Shown here piece by piece: positions 25,256-32,603 of a stretch of 64,000 bases of DNA. The position numbers and the translations under genes were made by a program. How positions within the stretch are numbered: the first letter of the stretch is position 1; every line of letters starts with the position of its first letter. Origin of the DNA: Flagellimonas hymeniacidonis (GTDB lineage: Bacteria; Bacteroidota; Bacteroidia; Flavobacteriales; Flavobacteriaceae); the NCBI RefSeq assembly GCF_008040165.1, contig NZ_VRUR01000001.1, forward strand, positions 825,349-889,348. Direction: 5' to 3'. The notes beneath the pieces are model-generated. The model was not told the DNA's origin and searched no databases. It worked only from the letters and a program-made list of their open reading frames with translations.

Positions 25256-26014
25256 ATGAATTTCCAGAATAAAAAGATTCTTATCACTGGAGCCTCTCGA
25301 GGTATTGGCAAGGCAACTGCCATCGCTTTCGCAGAAAAAGGCGCCAAAGTGGGCGTAAATTTCAGAAGTAATCAAGAAGAGGCTGAAAAAACCTTAACAG
25401 CGTTGCCAGGTGAAGGCCATCAATTATTTCAACAAGATATTTCAGAAAAAAATGGTCCAGAATCCTTGATTCAACGTTTTGTTGACCACTATGGACAATT
25501 GGATGTTTTGGTGAACAATGCGGGAATTTCCATTTTTCATAAAATTGATGAGGTAGATTTTGAGCATTGGACCAATGCCTGGGAAGGTACTTTTAAGACC
25601 AATCTCTTTGCCGTGTCCAATCTCTGTTATTGGGGAGCAAAAGCCATGATGAAAACTGGAGGAGGCCGTATTGTTAATGTATCTTCTAGAGGAGCGTTTA
25701 GGGGGGAGCCTACAAAGCCAGCCTATGGTGCCAGCAAAGCTGCCTTGAATTCCATGAGTCAATCTTTGGCAAAGGCATTGGCCCAACATAAAATTTATAT
25801 TGGCGTAGTGGCCCCAGGGTTTACCGAAACCGAAATGGCGGCAATCACACTAACACCTGCAGAAAGAGAAAATCTACTTCGTGAATCTCCTTTTCAACGA
25901 ATGGCCCAACCCAAAGAAGTGGCCCATGCCATTCTTTTTTTAGCTTCCGATGGTGCGGAATATTCTTCAGGCACTATTATCGATGTCAATGGTGCTTCTT
26001 ATTTAAGGAGTTAA
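25256..26014 (+). CDS. SDR family NAD(P)-dependent oxidoreductase
   Basis: A 252-residue classical short-chain dehydrogenase: nucleotide-binding TGASRGIGKATA (residue 11), LVNNAGIS, catalytic Ser in IVNVSSRGAF and YGASK (Tyr and Lys near residues 155-159), then PGFTETEMA. The FRSNQEEAEK segment after strand 2 suggests an NADP preference (an arginine rather than an acidic residue). It resembles FabG-like reductases but stands outside a fatty acid operon; the substrate is unknown. It starts 25 bp after the DUF6090 gene. Confidence 0.92.
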   Translation: MNFQNKKILITGASRGIGKATAIAFAEKGAKVGVNFRSNQEEAEKTLTALPGEGHQLFQQDISEKNGPESLIQRFVDHYGQLDVLVNNAGISIFHKIDEVDFEHWTNAWEGTFKTNLFAVSNLCYWGAKAMMKTGGGRIVNVSSRGAFRGEPTKPAYGASKAALNSMSQSLAKALAQHKIYIGVVAPGFTETEMAAITLTPAERENLLRESPFQRMAQPKEVAHAILFLASDGAEYSSGTIIDVNGASYLRS

Positions 26015-26023
26015 CTTTGTTGT

Positions 26024-26497
26024 ATGAAAGCAGCCTCTGTAGTCCAAATAAAAAAAGAATTGCAACATTGTTCTCCAGAAGAGTTATTGCAATTGTGCCT
26101 TCGGCTATCAAAATTTAAAAAGGAAAACAAAGAACTACTCACCTATCTGCTTTTTGAAGCTGGTAACGAAGCCGGCTATATTGAAAGTGTAATGGCTGAA
26201 GTTGATGAGCTATTTTTAGACATCAATACCAACAGTTACTTCTATATTAAAAAGAGTGTCCGAAAGATTTTGCGCAATCTTAAAAAATACATCCGCTACT
26301 CCGGAAATAAAGAGACAGAGGTTGAGCTTTTGCTTTATTTCTGTCAAAAATTAAAGGAGTTTAGACCCTCTATAAACAACAACACTACCCTTCGCAATTT
26401 GTATGATAGGCAATTGGCCTTTATTGCTAAAAAGATAGATGCCCTTCACGAAGATCTACAATATGATTATGGTTTGGTTTTGGAAGAATTAAAATAG
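26024..26497 (+). CDS. conserved helical protein of unknown function
   Basis: A 157-residue soluble protein, almost wholly helical and rich in Leu, Lys and Glu (KKELQHCSPEELLQLCLRLS; VRKILRNLKKYIRYSGNKE). No signal peptide or membrane segment. Similar proteins are seen in other Flavobacteriia but I know no named domain. It begins 9 bp after the SDR gene and is probably in the same transcript. Confidence 0.65.
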   Translation: MKAASVVQIKKELQHCSPEELLQLCLRLSKFKKENKELLTYLLFEAGNEAGYIESVMAEVDELFLDINTNSYFYIKKSVRKILRNLKKYIRYSGNKETEVELLLYFCQKLKEFRPSINNNTTLRNLYDRQLAFIAKKIDALHEDLQYDYGLVLEELK

Positions 26498-26563
26498 TTT
26501 AGGGCAACCTTTTCTAAAAAAGAAACGTCTTTCTTTATACAAACCATATCAATCACAAAACAA

Positions 26564-27277
26564 ATGGGTCCAAACAAAAAAACAGCGCACCTCGCTGGCT
26601 TACTCTATTTCTTAGTAGTAATAACCGGTATTTTCAGTCTTCTATATGTTCCATCACAGCTTATTGTTTGGAGCGATCCTGCCGCAACAGTTGCAAATAT
26701 TAAATCTTCGGAATCCTTATTCCGGTTGGAAATTTTAAGCGGTCTTCTGTGTTACATTTTCTTTTTATTGTTGCCTTGGGTATTGTATCAATTGTTCAAA
26801 GGGATAAATAAAAAACACGCAGTTCTGATGGTTGTCTTGGCTGTTGTTAGTGTTCCCATTTCATTTGTCAATCTAACACACAAGCTGGACATTCTTTCAT
26901 TACTCAGCGAAGCTGAATACCTCAGCGTATATTCTGTGGAACAGATCCAGGCTCAGGTAATGCTTGCTTTGGAATCTTATCATCATGGAAATTTAGTTGC
27001 TCAAGCCTTTTGGGGATTATGGCTTTTTCCTTTTGGGTATTTGGTTTTCAAATCAGGATTTTTGCCTAAGTTTTTAGGTTTCTTTTTAATGGTGGGCAGT
27101 TGTGGCTATTTCTTAGATTTTATTGGGCGTATTGTATGCTCAAATTATGGCGAACTGTGGATTTCAGATTATATCACCATTCCTGCCAGTATTGGTGAAA
27201 TTGGTACATGTCTATGGTTATTGATTATGGGGATAAAGATCATCACCCCTAAAGCAGAAGATAAGGCTTCCGCTTAA
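26564..27277 (+). CDS. DUF4386 family membrane protein
   Basis: A 237-residue protein with six predicted membrane helices. It opens with KKTAHLAGLLYFLVVITGIF and has FWGLWLFPFGYLVFKSGFLP and FLGFFLMVGSCGYFLDF, the typical DUF4386 pattern. No function is established. It converges with the NTF2-like gene at 27311. Confidence 0.88.
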   Translation: MGPNKKTAHLAGLLYFLVVITGIFSLLYVPSQLIVWSDPAATVANIKSSESLFRLEILSGLLCYIFFLLLPWVLYQLFKGINKKHAVLMVVLAVVSVPISFVNLTHKLDILSLLSEAEYLSVYSVEQIQAQVMLALESYHHGNLVAQAFWGLWLFPFGYLVFKSGFLPKFLGFFLMVGSCGYFLDFIGRIVCSNYGELWISDYITIPASIGEIGTCLWLLIMGIKIITPKAEDKASA

Positions 27278-27310
27278 AGTGCTTTACCTCAACAATTGTA
27301 TTGCCAGAGG

Positions 27311-27820
27311 TTAAAACTTTACAACACTTTTTTCCGCAAAGTCTGAAGACGTAATGGGGTTTCCATTAATAGTGGCAGTATCCCAATCTTGGGTTATTTT
27401 CCATTGCCCTTCAATCTTTTTTAACACTATATGAAACTGCCCATAGCTGTAATTGGTCTTTCCATCTTTATCGGTAAATCCGATGCTGTAAAACCCTACT
27501 TCGTATGATGTAGTTGCATTGGTGTGGCGGCTATCGAACCAAAAGTCCAAAGAAATTGACACACCATCTGCCTTATTCTTTTCAAAGCGTTTAAGGTTTC
27601 CTGCTTTAAAAGCATTCTCCGTATCAATTCCCTGGGGAGTTACCCTAAGTACTTCATCAGCATAGGTTGCATTAAGTGCTTCGCCATCCAAGGTTTCAAA
27701 TGCTTTTTGGAAAGGTTTCCAAACAGTCTTGTCAATTTCATTCTGAATTTGTTCAAAATCCACTTGCGCATAACCAAAATAGGAAAAGCACAAAATAAAT
27801 AACAGCACTAATTTTCTCAT
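27311..27820 (-). CDS. exported NTF2-like protein
   Basis: A 169-residue protein with a signal peptide (MRKLVLLFILCFSYFGYAQ) and an NTF2/SnoaL-like fold (WKPFQKAFETLDGEALNATY, HIVLKKIEGQWKITQDWD). Exported, function unknown. It follows the ZIP transporter gene by 27 bp on the same strand and may be the third gene of the dtxR-zip operon; if so it would respond to metal (inference). Confidence 0.78.
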   Translation of the reverse strand: MRKLVLLFILCFSYFGYAQVDFEQIQNEIDKTVWKPFQKAFETLDGEALNATYADEVLRVTPQGIDTENAFKAGNLKRFEKNKADGVSISLDFWFDSRHTNATTSYEVGFYSIGFTDKDGKTNYSYGQFHIVLKKIEGQWKITQDWDTATINGNPITSSDFAEKSVVKF

Positions 27821-27847
27821 AATTTGTTCTTTAATTTTTTCTGCTGA

Positions 27848-28669
27848 TTATCCTAACCCAACATCCAAGGTCATCATAATAATAAATCCACCTATAAAGC
27901 CCATCGTGGCCACATCGGTGTATTTGTCCCGTTGGGTCTCCGGAATCACTTCTTCCACCACTACAAAGATCATGGCGCCTGCTGCAAAAGACAGTGCATA
28001 TGGCAAAATGGGTTCAAAAGTAAGTACCGCCCAAGCTCCTAAAACAGCAGCAATAGGTTCAACTATGGCAGAGGCTTGGCCATACATAAAACTTTTCATC
28101 CGGCTTAAACCTTGCCTGCGCAATGGCATGGCCACCGCGAACCCTTCAGGAAAGTTTTGAAGTCCAATTCCTAACGCCAAAGCTACTGCCCCACCTATGG
28201 TGGCACCATCAAAACCAGCCGCAACACCTCCAAAAAGCACCCCCACGGCTAAACCTTCAGGAATGTTGTGCAACGTAATGGCCAAAGTTAAAAGTGTTGT
28301 TCGGTGCCAAGGCGTTTTCATTCCTTCTGCTTCACTTTCTTTAAAGTTGATGTGCAAATGCGGTAGAATTTTATCCAAGCCGAAAATAAAAGCGGCTCCC
28401 ATTAAAAACCCTACAGCTGCTGGAATCACTTTTACAAAACCTTCTCCCGGACTCATTTCAATTCCGGGAGCCAACAAGCTCCAAAAACTGGCCGCGACCA
28501 TTACTCCTCCCGTAAAACCTAACATGCCGTCCAAAAGAGCTCTATTCATTCCTTTAAACAAAAAGACCAAGGCTGCTCCTGCAGCTGTTAATCCCCATGT
28601 AAAAAGCGTGGCGTAAAAAGCTGCCAATATAGGGTTTATGCTTTCAAAATAATGAATTACCTGTTCCAT
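27848..28669 (-). CDS. ZIP family metal transporter
   Basis: A 273-residue transporter with eight predicted helices. Helices 4 and 5 hold the metal site: LAITLHNIPEGLAVGVLFGG (HNxPEG) and LGIGLQNFPEGFAVAMPL (here QNFPEG). A later VVVEEVIPE segment adds acidic ligands. ZIP proteins import Zn, Fe or Mn. Its start codon shares one base with the stop of the DtxR-type regulator gene, a tight link that points to Mn or Fe rather than Zn (inference). Confidence 0.93.
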   Translation of the reverse strand: MEQVIHYFESINPILAAFYATLFTWGLTAAGAALVFLFKGMNRALLDGMLGFTGGVMVAASFWSLLAPGIEMSPGEGFVKVIPAAVGFLMGAAFIFGLDKILPHLHINFKESEAEGMKTPWHRTTLLTLAITLHNIPEGLAVGVLFGGVAAGFDGATIGGAVALALGIGLQNFPEGFAVAMPLRRQGLSRMKSFMYGQASAIVEPIAAVLGAWAVLTFEPILPYALSFAAGAMIFVVVEEVIPETQRDKYTDVATMGFIGGFIIMMTLDVGLG

Positions 28670-29325
28670 TAGTCATTCTTTTTAATATAAAGGTTTGATG
28701 CTATTTGATGTGAAATATGCAACTCCTTACCTTCCATTTGTATATGGAGCGACAGATCAAAATCCTCTTTCTCCAATACCTTAATGGTATTGCCCAATGC
28801 TATGCTATTCTTATCCAAAAACTTGAGAAACGCGGCAGATGTATCCTTCACTCCAACGCAAACCCCTTCGGACTTTAGGGTCATTTCGCTAAGCAATTGT
28901 TTGTCTCGCTCCATAAATTTTCCATCCTTGCTTGGAATGGGGTCACCATGTGGGTCGTATTTTGGATTGCCCAATAGCTCATCAATCTTGTCAATTAATT
29001 TCTCACTTTTAATATGCTCCAATTGCTCTGCCACCTCATGAACCTCATCCCAGGAAAAATCCAACTTTTCCACTAAAAATACTTCCCATAACCGATGTTT
29101 TCTAATGATGGAAAGTGCAGTTTTAATTCCAAAATCAGTTAAGGAAACCCCTTGATATCTCTTGTAGTTGACAAAACCTTTCTCTGCCAATTTCTTTGCC
29201 ATATCGGTTACCGAAGATGGTTTGGTCTCCATCTGTTCGGCAATGGCATTAGTGGCAATAAGTGAAGAAGAATTCCCACCTAAATGAAAAATGGTTTTGA
29301 TATAATTTTCCTCGGATCGAGTCAC
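28669..29325 (-). CDS. DtxR/MntR family metal-dependent repressor
   Basis: A 218-residue regulator with an N-terminal winged helix (TRSEENYIKTIFHLG; IAEQMETKPSSVTDMAKKLA), a dimerisation/metal domain (ELIAEQLEHIKSEKLIDKID-like, here VAEQLEHIKSEKLIDKIDE) and a C-terminal FeoA/SH3-like domain. I start it at the GTG at 29323-29325. The longer frame would use a TTG at 29341-29343 that lies inside the -7 promoter element. It represses with Fe(II) or Mn(II) in known relatives. Likely targets are its own operon with the ZIP gene and the divergent TonB receptor gene. Confidence 0.9.
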   Translation of the reverse strand: MTRSEENYIKTIFHLGGNSSSLIATNAIAEQMETKPSSVTDMAKKLAEKGFVNYKRYQGVSLTDFGIKTALSIIRKHRLWEVFLVEKLDFSWDEVHEVAEQLEHIKSEKLIDKIDELLGNPKYDPHGDPIPSKDGKFMERDKQLLSEMTLKSEGVCVGVKDTSAAFLKFLDKNSIALGNTIKVLEKEDFDLSLHIQMEGKELHISHQIASNLYIKKND

Positions 29326-29340
29326 AAAAAATAATTTTTT

Positions 29341-29370
29341 CAAAAATACATTTTTATTTATAAAAACAAA
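29341..29370 (-). promoter_or_regulatory. promoter of the DtxR-type regulator gene, with palindrome in its spacer
   Basis: On the minus strand TTTG (29370-29367), an 18-bp spacer and TATTTTTG (29348-29341): a complete Bacteroidota promoter. A perfect 16-bp palindrome, TTTTTATTTATAAAAA, lies at 29351-29366 within the spacer. A protein bound there would block RNA polymerase, which fits autoregulation. The palindrome is all A and T, so chance is a real alternative. Confidence 0.6.
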
Positions 29371-29372
29371 TT

Positions 29373-29388
29373 TTTAGATTTGTCTAAA
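29373..29388 (+). promoter_or_regulatory. candidate DtxR/MntR operator over the TonB receptor promoter
   Basis: TTTAGATTTGTCTAAA is a perfect 6-4-6 inverted repeat, the layout of known DtxR/MntR boxes. It contains TAGATTTG (29375-29382), a complete -7 element for the TonB receptor gene, so binding would shut that promoter. It lies only 2 bp from the -33 element of the divergent regulator gene and could serve both directions. Confidence 0.65.
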
Positions 29389-29410
29389 TTTTAATTTAAA
29401 CAACTAAAAA

Positions 29411-31669
29411 TTGAAGCAGTTCTTATTTACATTAATGTTGTTAAGCTTTCTTACGGGATGGTCTCAAAGTGGCATTATCCAAGGAACTGTTTCTGAAAAT
29501 GGGAAAACCCTACCTTTTATCAACATCTATTTAAAAGGGAGTAAAAGTGGTACCGCTACGGATAGAGATGGAAATTATTCCATTACAAATCTATCTCCCG
29601 GCAACTATGTTTTGATTGCTTCTGCTATTGGATATGAACCTTTTAGAAAAGCCATTTTAATTGGAAAAGATGAAATAATAACATTGAATATTCAATTAAA
29701 CCAATCTGCCGAAGCTTTGGATGAAATGGTAGTTACTGGCACATTAAAAGCGGTAAGCAGACTAGAAAGCGCAGTACCCGTAGAGGTATATAAACCAAGC
29801 TTTCTAAAGAAAAATCCAACTCCAAGTATTTTTGAAGCCCTCCAGAATGTAAATGGAGTTCGTCCACAAATCAATTGCAATGTTTGTAATACTGGCGATA
29901 TCCATATCAATGGCTTGGAAGGTCCATATACATTGGTGTTGATAGATGGCATGCCCATTGTAAGCGGTTTGGGCACTGTTTATGGTCTATCTGGAATACC
30001 AAATTCATTGATAGAACAAATTGAAATCGTAAAAGGTCCGGCCTCCACGCTATACGGAAGCGAAGCTGTTGGCGGCTTAATCAATATCATTACAAAACAT
30101 GCTCCCAATGCTCCTGAGTTTTTTGCGGATGCGTATTTGACCGGTTGGGGAGAGTACAACTTAGATGTGGGAACAAAAATTGAAGTAGGAAAGAAAACCG
30201 ATTTATTGCTTGGTGTCAATTACTTTAACTATGACGAAATTATTGACAATAACGGTGACAATTTTACGGATTTAACCTTACAGGACCGTATTTCTGTTTT
30301 TCAAAAATGGAACTTTAAACGTGAAGATGCTAAAGTGTTTTCCCTTGCCGGACGCTTCTTTTATGAAGACCGATGGGGCGGTGAATTGCAATGGACTCCA
30401 GAATTTAGAGGTGGAGATGAGATTTATGGGGAAAGCATTTATACCCGCAGATGGGAAGTTTTAGGTAAATACCAATTACCCATTGATGAAAAAGTAATGC
30501 TTTCCATGTCCTACAACGACCACAATCAAAACTCGGTGTACGGGGATGTGCTGTATTTGGCAGACCAGCGCATTGGTTTTGGCCAAATGACATGGGATAA
30601 GTCCGTTGGCAACCATGATTTGCTCTTTGGGAGTGCCATTCGCTATAACTATTATGATGACAACACACCCGCCACTCAAAGTGCGGATGAAGTTTGGATT
30701 CCAAGTCTTTTTGTTCAAGATGAGCTGAAACTGGCCAAAAAACATTCCATTTTAGGAGGAATACGATACGATTATGACCAAAGACATGGTAATATATTTA
30801 CCCCCAGGGCGGCATACAAATGGAAAATTTCGGACAATGATATTTTTAGAATCAATGCCGGAACTGGCTTTAGAGTGGTGAATCTATTTACGGAAGATCA
30901 TGCCGCCTTAACAGGCTCTCGCGACGTAATCATCGCTGAGGAGTTGAAGCCTGAGCGCTCCATAAACGTTAACCTCAATTATCTGAAAAAAATATATGCA
31001 GACAACGGTACGTTTGTAGGTGTTGATGCCTCTGCATTTTACACCCATTTTTCCAATATCATTTTACCAGATTACGATACCAATCCCAACCAAATTATCT
31101 ATGATAACCTAGATGGTAAATCAGTTTCAAAGGGGCTAAGTGCTAATATTGATTTAGTACTTCCCAACGGTCTCAAATTTTTGGTAGGTGCTACATGGCA
31201 AGATGTGAGCAATACAGAAAACGGAATTACCTCACGTCAAATACTAACCGAAAGCATTACCGGCACATGGAATGTCTCCTATACCTTTAGAAGTTTAGAT
31301 CTAACAGTGGACTACACCGGCAATCTATACGGCCCAATGCGATTACCCACACTTGGAGAGCTAGATCCACGGCAAGATTTTTCGCCCACTTGGAGTATCC
31401 AAAACATACAATTTACTTATAAAGGTTTGGATAAGTTCGAGTTCTATGGCGGCATAAAAAACCTGTTGGACTGGACTCCTAACCGAGGCAATCCTTTTAT
31501 TATTGCTCGGGCGGATGACCCCTTTGATCAAAACGTTCAGTTTGATCCACAAGGCAATGTTGTGGCCACGACAGATAACCCTTTTGCCCTCACTTTTGAC
31601 CCCAGCTATGTATATGGCCCTAACCAAGGCATACGTGGTTTCTTTGGATTGCGGTATACGGTTTTTTAA
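29411..31669 (+). CDS. TonB-dependent outer-membrane receptor
   Basis: A 752-residue receptor that starts at a TTG (giving MKQFLFTLMLLSFLTGWSQ, a normal signal peptide); the next ATG, eight codons on, would remove the charged start. A carboxypeptidase-regulatory-like domain (residues about 22-100, IIQGTVSENGKTLPFINIYL) precedes the plug, which has INCNVCNTGDIHINGLEGPY and the block KGPASTLYGSEAVGGLINII. The 22-strand barrel ends in FFGLRYTVF. Its promoter lies under a DtxR-type palindrome, so the substrate is probably a Fe or Mn chelate (inference). The CNVC pair in the plug could bind metal. Confidence 0.93.
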   Translation: MKQFLFTLMLLSFLTGWSQSGIIQGTVSENGKTLPFINIYLKGSKSGTATDRDGNYSITNLSPGNYVLIASAIGYEPFRKAILIGKDEIITLNIQLNQSAEALDEMVVTGTLKAVSRLESAVPVEVYKPSFLKKNPTPSIFEALQNVNGVRPQINCNVCNTGDIHINGLEGPYTLVLIDGMPIVSGLGTVYGLSGIPNSLIEQIEIVKGPASTLYGSEAVGGLINIITKHAPNAPEFFADAYLTGWGEYNLDVGTKIEVGKKTDLLLGVNYFNYDEIIDNNGDNFTDLTLQDRISVFQKWNFKREDAKVFSLAGRFFYEDRWGGELQWTPEFRGGDEIYGESIYTRRWEVLGKYQLPIDEKVMLSMSYNDHNQNSVYGDVLYLADQRIGFGQMTWDKSVGNHDLLFGSAIRYNYYDDNTPATQSADEVWIPSLFVQDELKLAKKHSILGGIRYDYDQRHGNIFTPRAAYKWKISDNDIFRINAGTGFRVVNLFTEDHAALTGSRDVIIAEELKPERSINVNLNYLKKIYADNGTFVGVDASAFYTHFSNIILPDYDTNPNQIIYDNLDGKSVSKGLSANIDLVLPNGLKFLVGATWQDVSNTENGITSRQILTESITGTWNVSYTFRSLDLTVDYTGNLYGPMRLPTLGELDPRQDFSPTWSIQNIQFTYKGLDKFEFYGGIKNLLDWTPNRGNPFIIARADDPFDQNVQFDPQGNVVATTDNPFALTFDPSYVYGPNQGIRGFFGLRYTVF

Positions 31670-31701
31670 GACCTCTCTTCTTTTATTATCTTAGGCTTAT
31701 A

Positions 31702-32100
31702 ATGGAGATAATTATAGGAGTTTTAGGATTAGTCATTGCTTGGCTTACATTTAAATATACTTTCTTTTCAAAACCTACAGAAGAATTAAACCACTTGAAA
31801 TTACAGTTTAGATCTAATCAAAAATTATCTCAGGAAGTTCAAAAAGCATTAGAAAGCTATATAATCGATGCCAATGCCGCAGATGATTACATTTTTCCAA
31901 ACATTACTTTTCTAAATTACCTGACGGAAATGAAGGAATCTTATGATAATAACTTGTCAGATAAATTGTATGATGAACTTACTAAACTTAATTTGCCCAA
32001 AAGCACTATTCTTTCAATGACAAAAAGTTTAGAAACTCAATTTTCAGCATTACTTGAAACCCAGACCGCACTTCGATTGTTAAATCAAAATAAAACATGA
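31702..32100 (+). CDS. small membrane-anchored protein of unknown function
   Basis: A 132-residue protein with one N-terminal hydrophobic helix (MEIIIGVLGLVIAWLTFKYT) and a helical cytoplasmic part (LSQEVQKALESYIIDANAAD; LSMTKSLETQFSALLETQTA). I recognise no domain. It overlaps the DinB gene by 4 bp (ATGA), so the two are coupled. Confidence 0.62.
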   Translation: MEIIIGVLGLVIAWLTFKYTFFSKPTEELNHLKLQFRSNQKLSQEVQKALESYIIDANAADDYIFPNITFLNYLTEMKESYDNNLSDKLYDELTKLNLPKSTILSMTKSLETQFSALLETQTALRLLNQNKT

Positions 32101-32588
32101 AATACACACCCAAAGATGGATTCCCGTATTATTTTGCCCTGGTAAAGGATATGGATTGTCCATCTCTCTTTTCTGATTCATCCACTCGTACATTTTTAAA
32201 CGCTATTAGTGAGAAAAAAGCTGTTTACAGATATGCATCTGATAAATGGAGCATTAAACAAGTAGTTGGACATATTACCGATCACGAAAGAATAAAGATG
32301 TTTCGAGCATTTTTATTAAGTAGGAACCAATCAATTGAGTTATGGGGCTATGACCAAAACGCATTGGTAGACAACGGTCGTTTTGATGAGCTATCATTTA
32401 AACAATTAATAGCTGATTTTGTAAATGTCAGGAATGCATCGATAAGTTTTGTTGATACATTGTCTGAAAAACAATTAAAGCTAAAAGGTATGGCTCGCCA
32501 ATATGAAATTACCCTTGAAGATTTTCTCAAATCTATCATTGGTCATGAAAGACACCATATAAACCTTATCAAAGAAAGGTACATTTAA
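32097..32588 (+). CDS. DinB family protein
   Basis: A 163-residue four-helix protein of the DinB/YfiT type. The likely metal ligands are the His in VVGHITDHERIKMF and the pair in IGHERHHINLIKERY, matching the family's triad of histidines. DinB-fold proteins include bacillithiol transferases and other thiol-dependent enzymes; the substrate here is unknown. Coupled to the preceding gene, and 15 bp before the metallohydrolase gene. Confidence 0.87.
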   Translation: MKYTPKDGFPYYFALVKDMDCPSLFSDSSTRTFLNAISEKKAVYRYASDKWSIKQVVGHITDHERIKMFRAFLLSRNQSIELWGYDQNALVDNGRFDELSFKQLIADFVNVRNASISFVDTLSEKQLKLKGMARQYEITLEDFLKSIIGHERHHINLIKERYI

Positions 32589-32603
32589 CAAATTTGACCG
32601 CCT

